Below, piece by piece: positions 8,914-16,131 of a stretch of 39,282 bases of DNA. Every line of letters starts with the position of its first letter. The stretch's first letter is position 1. The DNA lies in assembly GCA_014191855.1 (NCBI GenBank), contig BJHF01000026.1:1-39282 (forward strand), written 5' to 3'. The translations under genes were made by a program, and so were the position numbers. A model generated the notes under the pieces. It was not told the DNA's origin. It did no database searches and worked only from the letters and a program-made list of their open reading frames with translations. This DNA comes from Deltaproteobacteria bacterium (lineage in GTDB: Bacteria > Myxococcota_A > UBA796 > SXON01).

Positions 8914-8991
8914 CGGTGTCCTCGGCAACGCCGCACCGTACACCATTCCGCTCGGGTTGGCGATTCCCCACGTGTGCCCCACCGGTGGGGC

Positions 8992-10722
8992 ATGGATGTC
9001 CCACTCTGCCGCCTTCCCGGGCGTGGGCTACATCGCTGGCTCGTGGCCTCCTTCCGCTCCCACCTCCCCGCCCTCGTGCTGTTCGCGGTCGTCGCGGCCC
9101 TGCTGCTTTATCCGGCGCTCGGTTCGTTGGGGTCGGCAATCCCGGGCCATCCGCAGTCCGATGCTTACGAGCACGTGCAGGGGTACTGGTGGGTGGCGGA
9201 TTCGTTGCGGCATGGCGAATTCCCTTGGCGCACCGCCGCGTTCGGGGTGCCGAGCGAGGGGGTGTTATGGTTTCCGGACACGATAGGGGCGTTGCTGGCC
9301 TTGCCGATCACCCTGCTGGGGGGGGCGCCGCTCGCGTACTGCGGCTTGGTGTTCACGCAGGTGTGGGCCGCTAGCGTCGCCGCCTACGTGCTTGGGTTTC
9401 ACGTGTCTCGGAGCCGAGCGGCCGGGGTGTTGGCAGGCGTGGTGTTTGGGGCGAGCCCCTTTGTATTGGGACTGGTTCACAGCGGGGTCTCCGAATACCT
9501 GCACCTCGCCGCGTTCCCGGCGTTGTGGCTTGCGGGGGAGCGGGCGCTGAGCCGGGGTGGGCGGTGGGTGTTTGCGGCTGCGCTGGCCTGGGCTTGGTTG
9601 GGCTGGGCGAACGCCTACTACGCGATGTTCGGCGCGTTTGTGTTGCCGTTGGTTTGGCTAGCTGGAGTTGAGGTGGGGTGGCGGGTCTGGGTGCCACGAA
9701 TGGCGGCGGTCGTGGCGATCGCGGCCGTGTTGGTGTTCCCGGTTGCGTTGGTGATCCGTGAGAGCATCTCCGCCTCCACCGCCGTGCTTCGCGAAGAGAG
9801 CGCGCCCGGCTGGAGCTGGGTGTATCTTCCGGCCAACGATGTGGCTTCGTTCGTCTTCCCCGGGGATCAACTGTTCCCCGACTTCCGCGACAATGGGAAC
9901 TTTGGCATCCGGCATGTAAGCTACCTGGGTTGGGTGGCGCTCATCGCCGCGGCGTTCGTCTGGCGGCGGTGGTGGCGGCCGATGCTGTTGGCGGGGGTGC
10001 TTGCGTTGGGTCCTTCTTTGCACTGGCGGGGACAGCCGGTGAAGGTGGGTAGTCACTTTGTGCCGCTTCCAGCCGCGCTGTTGTATTTGCCCGGGTCTCC
10101 GTTCCGGGCGGTGCACCACCCCTATCGGATGACGGTGCTGCCGCTGTTGGTGCTCGCGGCGGCGGCGGCGGACGCGCTTCGTAAGCGGCCTGGTCTGGCG
10201 CTCTCAGCGGCCTCGCTGGCCTTGGGGGAGACGTTGCTCGTTTCACCCGGGCACTGGCCCATCGACACGGCGCCGCTCAGTGGGGTGGCCACGCTGCCCG
10301 AGTCGGGTGGTGTTTGGGACCTCCCGCCTGACTTCCGCGCGCAGAACCGGCGTTGGATGGGGTTGCAGGCGGTGCACGGGCGGCGCATCCCGTACACCAT
10401 CAACGTGTTTCTACCTGCTCCCTGGCGTGGCAACCAGCTCTACCAGTCAGTGATGGGGTGTTTGGATCATCCGGATCACGCTACCATCGCTCGCGACGCT
10501 CGGCCTCCGCTGGGGGTGTGGTTGCTCCACGATTCGCCGCAAACGTTGGAGCAGGGGATCGCGGAGGTTCGCGGCTGGGGGATTCGCTATGTCGTGGTGC
10601 ACGAGGATGTGCTGAATGCCCGGGAATCCAAGTGTTTTGGGAAGTTGTTGATGCAGGGCGGCGCCGTGGAGGTACCCCAGGGGGAGGGGAGTGAGCGGGC
10701 GTTTGATTTTGGGGGAGGGTAG
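8992..10722 (+). CDS. Polytopic membrane protein, GT-C glycosyltransferase-like
   Basis: 576 residues from ATG 8992. About 9-11 hydrophobic segments span residues 20-430, followed by a soluble C-terminal domain of about 150 residues. After the first membrane helix comes an acidic loop, SDAYEHVQGYWW, in the place where GT-C enzymes carry their catalytic Asp; later loops hold HSGVSEYLHL and FRAVHHPYRM. This layout matches lipid-linked-sugar glycosyltransferases of the GT-C fold or related uncharacterised membrane proteins, but I cannot name a family. It is divergent from the FG-GAP lipoprotein with 78 bases between starts. The C-terminus ends in a glycine-rich tail immediately before a non-coding stretch. 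Confidence 0.75.
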   Translation: MDVPLCRLPGRGLHRWLVASFRSHLPALVLFAVVAALLLYPALGSLGSAIPGHPQSDAYEHVQGYWWVADSLRHGEFPWRTAAFGVPSEGVLWFPDTIGALLALPITLLGGAPLAYCGLVFTQVWAASVAAYVLGFHVSRSRAAGVLAGVVFGASPFVLGLVHSGVSEYLHLAAFPALWLAGERALSRGGRWVFAAALAWAWLGWANAYYAMFGAFVLPLVWLAGVEVGWRVWVPRMAAVVAIAAVLVFPVALVIRESISASTAVLREESAPGWSWVYLPANDVASFVFPGDQLFPDFRDNGNFGIRHVSYLGWVALIAAAFVWRRWWRPMLLAGVLALGPSLHWRGQPVKVGSHFVPLPAALLYLPGSPFRAVHHPYRMTVLPLLVLAAAAADALRKRPGLALSAASLALGETLLVSPGHWPIDTAPLSGVATLPESGGVWDLPPDFRAQNRRWMGLQAVHGRRIPYTINVFLPAPWRGNQLYQSVMGCLDHPDHATIARDARPPLGVWLLHDSPQTLEQGIAEVRGWGIRYVVVHEDVLNARESKCFGKLLMQGGAVEVPQGEGSERAFDFGGG

Positions 10723-11235
10723 GAGATTATTTTGGGCGATTCGCGCGGCCTGGTGGCCTTTGTCTGGGGGTGGGTTGCGGCGAATCGCGGCAGAGGGAGA
10801 AGGTGTTGGTGTGAGGACAGCGTCGGGGTGGGTGGGAGGCCGCGATCCCGACCATCCCCCCGCTAATGTGACACTCGCCGGAGCATCCCCTCCTGGATGT
10901 GACAGTCAGCGCGGTCCGGCGCTCGCGGTTACGAAGTTCTGTTGAATAGCTGGCGTTTGTCCGATTCTCGGGGAGTCGGCCATGGCGCCGCGGAGGCCGA
11001 CTGTCACAAATTTGGGGGGATGCTCGGCCCGTTGTCACCTTTGGAGGGGGATGGTCGCGCTCGTGCCCCGGCGACGCCCGCTCGGGGCGCGGCCACGCCC
11101 GTTCGCCGGCACCGCGAGGCGTCGCGATCCCGCCTCACCACCCGCATGGCCGGGAAGCGCGGCAAGTGCACGCCGCCCCCGTCTATCGGCTCCGTCCTTG
11201 TTTCGTGAAATCTCGGAGTCCGACTCCGAGATTTC
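10723..11235. other. Non-coding stretch with mobile-element remnant and palindrome
   Basis: No convincing gene lies in these 513 bases; the short open frames here lack signal, family motifs or ribosome sites. It contains the paired inverted arms at 10849-10907 and 10999-11057 and the palindrome at 11206-11236, both listed separately. The bases from 11058 to 11205 are GC-rich with no further structure that I can support. Confidence 0.7.
10849..11057. mobile_element. MITE-like element or pair of IS ends (59-bp inverted arms)
   Basis: The segment 10849-10907 and the reverse complement of 10999-11057 align without gaps over 59 bases, with 44 identities by eye. Shared blocks are CGACCATCCCC at the outer edge, GTGACA in the middle, GAGCATCCCC, and TGTGACAGTC at the inner edge. 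Only 91 bases lie between the arms. Repeated TGTGAC/GTGACA blocks within each arm resemble the multiple transposase-binding repeats at ends of IS21-like elements. It could be a non-autonomous element of 209 bp, or the facing ends of two decayed elements whose true termini are the inner TGTGACAGTC blocks. No transposase gene remains and no target duplication was seen. Confidence 0.6.
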
Positions 11236-11236
11236 A
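11206..11236. repeat. Perfect 31-bp palindrome (15-bp arms, 1-bp centre)
   Basis: TGAAATCTCGGAGTC at 11206-11220 is exactly complementary in reverse to 11222-11236, around a single central C at 11221. It ends at the first base of the upstream-most ATG of the AAA ATPase gene and 17 bases before the second ATG (11254). A site like this can be a repressor operator or a strong hairpin in the mRNA leader; it lacks a following T-run, so it is not a typical terminator. Confidence 0.75.
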
Positions 11237-11253
11237 TGATACGCTCCAGACCC

Positions 11254-12408
11254 ATGATTGAACGCACACTTTCGCTCCAGCAACTCGGGACCCTCTTCGA
11301 CGTTTTTCCCGTGGTGTTGCTCCTCGGGGCTCGCCAGGTGGGCAAGAGCACCCTCGCTCGACGATTCGCTCTGGGGGCAGATGTAGCCAGCTTCGACGCT
11401 GAGATTCCCGCAGATGCCGCCCAGTTGGCCGATCCGTGGCGCGCGCTCGCCCCGCTCAGCGGGCTGGTCGTCATCGACGAGGTGCAGCGGGTGCCGGCGG
11501 TGTTCCCGGTGCTTCGTGCGCTGGTGGATCGACCGGGGAACGCCGCTCGGTTCCTCCTGCTCGGCAGCGCTGCCCCGGAGCTCTCTCGGGCCGTCTCGGA
11601 GACGCTTGCCGGCCGCGTGGGCACGCTGATGCTGCCGCCTCTGGCACTCTCGGAGGTGGGTGATCTCGACCGCCTGTGGCTCCGCGGCGGTTTCCCCAGG
11701 TCGGTGCTCGCAGAGTCGGACGAGCACAGCTTCCTCTGGCGGGAAGCGTTCATCGGTACCTTCCTGGAGCGCGACCTTGCGTGGCTGGGCGTGGGCTTCG
11801 CCCCCCCGACGATGCGTCGCTTCTGGACCATGCTCGCGCACTGGCACGGGCAGCGGTGGAACGGCGCGGACTTCGGTCGGAACTTCGGGGTGAGCGACAA
11901 GACCGTGCGGGGCTACCTCGATGCGCTCACGGGCACGTTCGTGGTGCGCCAGCTCCAAGCGTGGCACGAGAACATCTCGTCGCGACAGGTGAAGGCTCCC
12001 AAAGTGTACATCGCGGACTCGGGGCTGCTCCACGGGCTGCTCGGCATCCGATCCGCAAGCGACCTCGCGGCCAACCCGCGCGTCGGGGCGTCCTGGGAGG
12101 GGTTCGCCCTCGGGGAGGTCATCGTCGCCCTCGACGCTCGGCCCCACGAGTGCTTTCACTGGGCAACGCACGCGGGCCCGGAGCTCGACCTCCTCGTCGT
12201 GCGCGGAAACCGCCGGCTGGGCTTTGAGTTCAAGCTTCACTCCGCGCCCACGCTCACCCGCTCGATGTTGGCGGCGAAGGAAGTGTTGCGACTGGACCAT
12301 CTCCACGTCGTCGCGCCCGTGGAGCGCGGCTACCCGCTGGCGGAGGGCGTGGACGTGACTCCGCTCTCGGCCGTCCGATGGAACCCCCTTGCCCGTTCAC
12401 CTGACTGA
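11254..12408 (+). CDS. DUF4143-type AAA ATPase
   Basis: 384 residues from ATG 11254 (MIERTLSLQQ); ATG 11236 would add six residues and start inside the palindrome. It has the AAA_14 plus DUF4143 layout: Walker A LLLGARQVGKST (about residues 22-33), Walker B GLVVIDEVQR, the sensor-like RFLLLGSAAPEL, then a winged-helix region (FGRNFGVSDKTVRGYL). The C-terminal module has nuclease-fold-like residues (AGPELDLLVVRG, GFEFK). These proteins are widespread, often horizontally moved, and of unclear role. The last codons overlap the promoter/operator of imuA: the stop TGA (12406-12408) lies inside the operator. Confidence 0.85.
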   Translation: MIERTLSLQQLGTLFDVFPVVLLLGARQVGKSTLARRFALGADVASFDAEIPADAAQLADPWRALAPLSGLVVIDEVQRVPAVFPVLRALVDRPGNAARFLLLGSAAPELSRAVSETLAGRVGTLMLPPLALSEVGDLDRLWLRGGFPRSVLAESDEHSFLWREAFIGTFLERDLAWLGVGFAPPTMRRFWTMLAHWHGQRWNGADFGRNFGVSDKTVRGYLDALTGTFVVRQLQAWHENISSRQVKAPKVYIADSGLLHGLLGIRSASDLAANPRVGASWEGFALGEVIVALDARPHECFHWATHAGPELDLLVVRGNRRLGFEFKLHSAPTLTRSMLAAKEVLRLDHLHVVAPVERGYPLAEGVDVTPLSAVRWNPLARSPD

Positions 12409-12419
12409 GCATATGTTCA
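12384..12419 (+). promoter_or_regulatory. imuA promoter with putative LexA operator (copy 1)
   Basis: A 36-base element that recurs at 16077-16112 with three mismatches. It has TTGCCC (12389-12394) and TATGTT (12412-12417) separated by 17 bases, matching sigma-70 spacing. It also has two GTTCA blocks (12395-12399 and 12415-12419) 20 bases apart, and the core CTGAGCATATGTTCA (12405-12419). The core resembles, from memory, the asymmetric LexA box of Myxococcus xanthus, which ends in GTTCAG. Location before an SOS mutasome gene supports a LexA site; binding is inferred. Confidence 0.7.
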
Positions 12420-12423
12420 CCTC

Positions 12424-13038
12424 ATGCCGCCGCTGCCCGCTTCCCAGCGCCCTGCCGTGCTCGCCGAGCTGCGTTCGCGCATCGCTGCGCCGCGGGTGTC
12501 GTCGGGCAGGTTGGCGGCGGAGCTTGCGGGGATCGAAGCGTGGATCGGCGGCTGGCCGATGCCGGGGATCAGCGAGATCGTCGGCGCCCCGGGCAGCGGT
12601 CGGCTCGGGCTGATCCTGCCGGCGTTGGCGGCGCTCACCCGGCGGGGGCGGCCGGTGCTCGTCGTGGATGCGATGGAGGAGGTGTATCCGCCGGGGTGGG
12701 CGGGGCCGGGCGGGGGGGTGGAGCTGGCCCAGCTCTGGGTGATCCGCCCGGGGCTGGAGCGGGCGGCGTGGGTGGCGGAGCAGGCGGCGGCGGCGGGGTC
12801 GATCGATGCGGTGGTGTTGCTGGATGCACCTCGGCTTGGCCGCGCTGCGGTGCGGCTCGGGCGGGCGTGTGAGCGCGGGGGGAGCGCGCTGTTCGTGGTG
12901 GCGGAAGAGAGCGAAGTGACCCTGCAGGCGGCCGTGCGGCTCCAGGTGCATGGGCAAGAGGCGGGGCGGGTGCGAGTGGTGTGTACGAAGAGTCGCGACG
13001 GGCGCCAGATTGGCGAGCGTCGGGTGGCAACGGGTTGA
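12424..13038 (+). CDS. imuA: ImuA, RecA-like SOS mutasome component
   Basis: 204 residues. It matches ImuA in length and layout: a helical N-terminus (residues 1-40), GGWPMPGISEIVG, a degenerate Walker A GAPGSGR (54-60; Arg replaces the usual Lys), then alternating strands of a RecA core (VLVVDAM, LWVIRPG, AVVLLDAPR, ALFVVAEE). ImuA works with ImuB and DnaE2 in damage-induced translesion synthesis. The start lies 5 bases after the putative LexA operator, about where transcription should begin, so the mRNA may be leaderless; no Shine-Dalgarno sequence fits. In the classical cassette imuB follows directly, but here three unrelated genes intervene before the ImuB-DnaE2 gene. Confidence 0.85.
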   Translation: MPPLPASQRPAVLAELRSRIAAPRVSSGRLAAELAGIEAWIGGWPMPGISEIVGAPGSGRLGLILPALAALTRRGRPVLVVDAMEEVYPPGWAGPGGGVELAQLWVIRPGLERAAWVAEQAAAAGSIDAVVLLDAPRLGRAAVRLGRACERGGSALFVVAEESEVTLQAAVRLQVHGQEAGRVRVVCTKSRDGRQIGERRVATG

Positions 13039-13052
13039 ACGTTGCGACGAGT

Positions 13053-13064
13053 TGTAGTGCTACA
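13053..13064. repeat. Small inverted repeat upstream of the three-gene unit
   Basis: TGTAG (13053-13057) and CTACA (13060-13064) form a 12-base inverted repeat, 15 bases after the imuA stop and about 70 bases before the next start. It could be an operator for the three genes that follow, but a repeat this short may occur by chance. Confidence 0.3.
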
Positions 13065-13097
13065 TACCGATGATCCGGTTCTTGCTGGCGATTTTTC

Positions 13098-13109
13098 GGG
13101 GGGGGGGGG
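13098..13109 (+). repeat. Homopolymer of 12 G
   Basis: Twelve consecutive G residues lie 11 bases upstream of the AAAGGAG ribosome site of the gene at 13133. Runs of this length are prone to slippage, so promoter or leader spacing here could vary between cells. The run could also be a site of sequencing error. Confidence 0.7.
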
Positions 13110-13132
13110 TAGCCTCAGAGAAAGGAGCTACG

Positions 13133-13519
13133 ATGCAGCGAATCATGATGCCTTGGTCTACTCTTCACGCCTTCCGCAGCGGCGAGGCGAACGCGAGGTT
13201 CATTCCGCGAACCGCGTGGATGTCGGCCGCAGATGTGAAGTTCCTCCGCTGGGTGTTCGAAGCGATGGCGATGCAGACGGACTTCCGGATGAAGTTCGCC
13301 TACCAAACGGCCGACTCGGAAACGGCCACCGAGGCCTGGGTGGTGCTCGGCTCGGCCCAGTCGGCGGATGGGTTCAACCGGGGATCGCGTACCGACGTTG
13401 GGTCAGCCACCACGAACAAGCAGCTCATCCGGTTTGGGTACATCACGTGGAACAACGTCAATGACAACACGCTGGTGTGTGCTGCGGCAGGCGGCTATGT
13501 CGAAGTCTTCTCCTGCTGA
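13133..13519 (+). CDS. Hypothetical protein, first gene of a three-gene unit
   Basis: 128 residues from ATG 13133, chosen because AAAGGAG (13121-13127) lies 5 bases upstream. An in-frame ATG at 13070 would add 21 residues read through the G12 run and has no ribosome site. No signal peptide or membrane segment is seen. The sequence is rich in aromatic and small residues (FRMKFAYQTADSET, GYITWNNVNDNT) and looks like a compact beta-rich protein; I do not recognise a family. Its 3' end overlaps the next gene by 23 bases. It lies between imuA and the ImuB-DnaE2 gene, where no such gene is expected. Confidence 0.65.
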   Translation: MQRIMMPWSTLHAFRSGEANARFIPRTAWMSAADVKFLRWVFEAMAMQTDFRMKFAYQTADSETATEAWVVLGSAQSADGFNRGSRTDVGSATTNKQLIRFGYITWNNVNDNTLVCAAAGGYVEVFSC

Positions 13520-14876
13520 GTGGGCGCTGATCGGGGGTTTGGCCTCCGGCTGTTTTGTCGGGAGTGAGGCGGATTCCGTAGCAGACGTCCAGGATACGGC
13601 CGGGGACTGTTACGGCTTGCAGTGCCCATGCGAGCCGGGCTTTGATTGTGAGATCGATCCGTACTACGCCCCAGATGCGCTTTGTTTTACCGACGCGGAG
13701 ATGGAGGCCTGGCCCTCGGGATACCCTGTGCCCCTCAACCCTCAGCCCGATGGCACGATCGCCTGGGAAACGGACGACCAGATCTACGAGTGGCGCGGCG
13801 ACGTGCAGGGGGCAACCTGGCCCGGGCAAACAGCCCAGGTGATCGAGGCCTGGGATGGCTTCGTTGGGTTTGAAGGTAGTTATGATGGGGGTTGGGTCAC
13901 GTCGGAGTATCCGGATCCGGATTGGGGGCACGAGTACGGTGCGGTCACGTTTGGCGCGAACGAGCCGTGGTGGCGATTCCGTCCAGAAGACACCGGAATC
14001 TACTTGAGCAGGATCACCTGGGGAAACGTCGCGGGGGGTGCGGCCACCGACTTCATCGTCACCGAGGAGCGAGACACGGGCCTCAGTTATCACGAGGTCT
14101 TCGTCAACATTTTTGCTGATCCCGCGCCTGGGCAGGTATCCGAGCGGGATGCGACGGCGGTGATCTTGACCCATGAATATCAGGTCTTCCATCCGGTCGT
14201 GGTAGGAGACATCGACGGAGACGGGGGCGATGATTTGGTTTCCGAGTACACGTCATCCGTGTTCTTCAGCCCCATCGAGGGGAGCCTCTGGGCGGATGAG
14301 CCGGATGCGGTGCTCGATCTCGAGGCGGCCGAGAACTTGGACAACGTCACGCTGACTCCATATATTGACCCGGCGCCGCCATTTGACGTTGACGGGGATG
14401 GGCGAGATGAGTTGTTGGCAGTTGGGGTGGCGGAGCTTGATGGCGAGCGCGCCGTCGTTCAGCAGGTGTACTCGTGGGAGGTTGGCGGATTGGTCGCACG
14501 CGGGCGCGTGGTATCCACGGATGAACTCCATATCTTCGGGAGTGGCGCCCCCTCGCTGATGCAGGATCTGGACGGGGACGGGGGGATGGAGTATGTACTT
14601 ACGGTAGGCGTGGTTGAGGCCGGCGACACGGCTGGTCGTTACGCTTGGGCCGTGGCTCCCTATTCCGAGGGCACGCAGGAGTTGGACGTTTCAGTCGTGC
14701 GCTTGACTAATGTTGTTCAGGACACCACGTTGTTGCAGATTCGGCAGATCCCTTCGATCGAAACAGTGGGGGGCGGTAGCGGCCTGATGGTGCTCGGCGC
14801 CAACGCGCTATGCGGCGAGGAGACGCTCGCCTACTCCGTCATCGACTTCGCCTCGATGTTGGGGGTTGGCTCGTGA
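13497..14876 (+). CDS. Lipoprotein with FG-GAP-like repeats
   Basis: 459 residues from ATG 13497. The N-terminus MSKSSPAEWALIGGLASGC fits a lipoprotein signal with Cys 19, then an acidic spacer. A Cys-containing segment (CYGLQCPCEPGFDCE, about residues 35-49) may form disulfides. The second half holds three Asp-rich Ca-binding-type repeats (GDIDGDGGDDLV, FDVDGDGRDELL, QDLDGDGGMEYVL), which suggest a partial beta-propeller like that of the protein at 7078-8913. The function is unknown, probably surface exposed. It overlaps the gene before by 23 bases and the gene after by 4 (GTGA), so the three are translated together. Confidence 0.75.
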   Translation: MSKSSPAEWALIGGLASGCFVGSEADSVADVQDTAGDCYGLQCPCEPGFDCEIDPYYAPDALCFTDAEMEAWPSGYPVPLNPQPDGTIAWETDDQIYEWRGDVQGATWPGQTAQVIEAWDGFVGFEGSYDGGWVTSEYPDPDWGHEYGAVTFGANEPWWRFRPEDTGIYLSRITWGNVAGGAATDFIVTEERDTGLSYHEVFVNIFADPAPGQVSERDATAVILTHEYQVFHPVVVGDIDGDGGDDLVSEYTSSVFFSPIEGSLWADEPDAVLDLEAAENLDNVTLTPYIDPAPPFDVDGDGRDELLAVGVAELDGERAVVQQVYSWEVGGLVARGRVVSTDELHIFGSGAPSLMQDLDGDGGMEYVLTVGVVEAGDTAGRYAWAVAPYSEGTQELDVSVVRLTNVVQDTTLLQIRQIPSIETVGGGSGLMVLGANALCGEETLAYSVIDFASMLGVGS

Positions 14877-16057
14877 GCTTCACCTTCGTCGACTCCCTTC
14901 CTGAGCATCTGGCAATCGTGACGGGTGCGGTGGATCTCGCCGCGCTCGACATCCTCAACCCTACAGTGATCCGGGTTCAGTCCGGGGTGATGTGGTTGTT
15001 CGCCGTGGATGACGGGGAGGGCGATTTGGTGTGGTCTGCGGAGCAGACGCGGCAGGCGGCGGACGGCAGCTTCACGGACAAGGTCATCATGGCAGTGCGG
15101 TGTCCGCCACCGGATCTGGCGACGATCATCGATGCAGATTGGACAGTGTTGCTCACCCAGGCGGAGGCGATCGCTGCGCTCAACAGCGCGGGGTACGCGG
15201 CGGATGGGATCTCCGATCACTGGCACATCTACGCGCATGGCCAACACTGGATCGCGTTCTCCTACTCGGAGGCCGGCAGCGCCGGCGTTCCGACCGGCAA
15301 GGGCGTTGGACTCATCGCGTTTGACGCCAACCTTGTGCGGACCATTGGGCCGGTGGTGTTGTTCTGCAACGATCAGTCGGGCGGTTGGGGCGACGTGCAG
15401 ACGAACGACCTGTGCATGATGGAGACCGTCGACGGCGTGACCGTGGTGGTTATTGACCGCGTGGCTTCGCCAAATATGCCCGTGTTTCTCCACGTCCCCA
15501 CCGCGTCGCCAACGGCGATCCCCGGCCCGGTGAAGCTCACCGACTACGCGATTCTTCTCGACTCAGGTATCGACCGCATCACCAACCTCGGCTCAGCCTA
15601 CTACGACTCAACCTCGGCGTGGCCCTACACCCTGCTCCTGCCGATCACCGAGGAGCCTCCCTTCGTCGAGAGCCGCATCCTCGCGCTGCGCCTCGACAGC
15701 ACCTTCGCGCTGATGGCGGTGGAGGAGGTTCAGGGGACCCTTGGCCGCAGCGCCGTTCTGGTTCCGGGCGCGCCGCGTCAGAACCTCGCCATGCCCATGC
15801 GCGTGGCCGTCGGTGCATCCCCTTCCCCGACCGTCTGGACCTGGCGCGAACGCACCCTCACCGAGCCGCCCACATCCATGAGCGACGCCGGCAAGATCCG
15901 CCTCCAGGTTCGCGATAGTAGCGGGCGCCGAGTCTATGGGCAGACACTCGCGCCCCTCGCCAACCGCCCGCATCTCACGGCGTTTCGGTCGCAGCTCATC
16001 GTGGCCTACGACTACGAGGGTGGGGCGGCCGTCTGGGTTGCGGACTACGCGATCTGA
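14873..16057 (+). CDS. Hypothetical protein coupled to the FG-GAP lipoprotein
   Basis: 394 residues from GTG 14873, which overlaps the preceding TGA by 4 bases; that overlap decides the start. No signal peptide, lipobox or membrane segment is seen. The chain is beta-rich with scattered WD/YD-type pairs (HWHIYAHGQHWIAFSYSE, TVWTWRERTL) and could be a propeller or lectin-like fold, but I cannot name a family. Absence of a signal is odd next to a lipoprotein partner: it may be cytoplasmic or exported by another route. After it, only the imuB-dnaE2 promoter separates it from the fusion gene. Confidence 0.7.
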   Translation: MSFTFVDSLPEHLAIVTGAVDLAALDILNPTVIRVQSGVMWLFAVDDGEGDLVWSAEQTRQAADGSFTDKVIMAVRCPPPDLATIIDADWTVLLTQAEAIAALNSAGYAADGISDHWHIYAHGQHWIAFSYSEAGSAGVPTGKGVGLIAFDANLVRTIGPVVLFCNDQSGGWGDVQTNDLCMMETVDGVTVVVIDRVASPNMPVFLHVPTASPTAIPGPVKLTDYAILLDSGIDRITNLGSAYYDSTSAWPYTLLLPITEEPPFVESRILALRLDSTFALMAVEEVQGTLGRSAVLVPGAPRQNLAMPMRVAVGASPSPTVWTWRERTLTEPPTSMSDAGKIRLQVRDSSGRRVYGQTLAPLANRPHLTAFRSQLIVAYDYEGGAAVWVADYAI

Positions 16058-16076
16058 CACGAAGCGCGCCGCGCCC

Positions 16077-16112
16077 CCCCCTTGCCCGTTCAGATGGCTG
16101 AGCATATGTTCA
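16077..16112 (+). promoter_or_regulatory. imuB-dnaE2 promoter with putative LexA operator (copy 2)
   Basis: The second copy of the 36-base element, with TTGCCC (16082-16087), 17 bases, TATGTT (16105-16110), and GTTCA blocks at 16088-16092 and 16108-16112. It differs from copy 1 only in the short segment between the first GTTCA and the core CTGAGCATATGTTCA (16098-16112). Here the core is followed by GG, giving GTTCAGG, a closer fit to the Myxococcus-type LexA box than copy 1. Predicted transcription start is near 16117, leaving about 15 bases of leader before the ATG at 16132. Confidence 0.7.
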
Positions 16113-16131
16113 GGCACGCAGTCTGCCCACC

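Noticed and set aside
7189..8991. Long open frame on the plus strand running into the GT-C-like gene
   Set aside because: It is antisense to the FG-GAP lipoprotein and consists of Val/His/Arg-rich low-information sequence, typical of a shadow of Asp/Gly-rich coding DNA. The real membrane protein starts at 8992.
10691..11208. Short open frames across the inverted-arm element
   Set aside because: They have no start signals or domains, and their composition reflects the GC-rich non-coding DNA; no transposase remnant could be read.
13070..13132. Earlier ATG for the 128-residue protein
   Set aside because: The extension is read through the G12 run and has no ribosome site, whereas AAAGGAG is well placed for ATG 13133.
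12384..16112. The 36-bp direct repeats as att sites of an integrated element
   Set aside because: No integrase or recombinase is found between them, and both copies sit at promoter distance before SOS genes with hexamers at correct spacing, so regulation explains them better.
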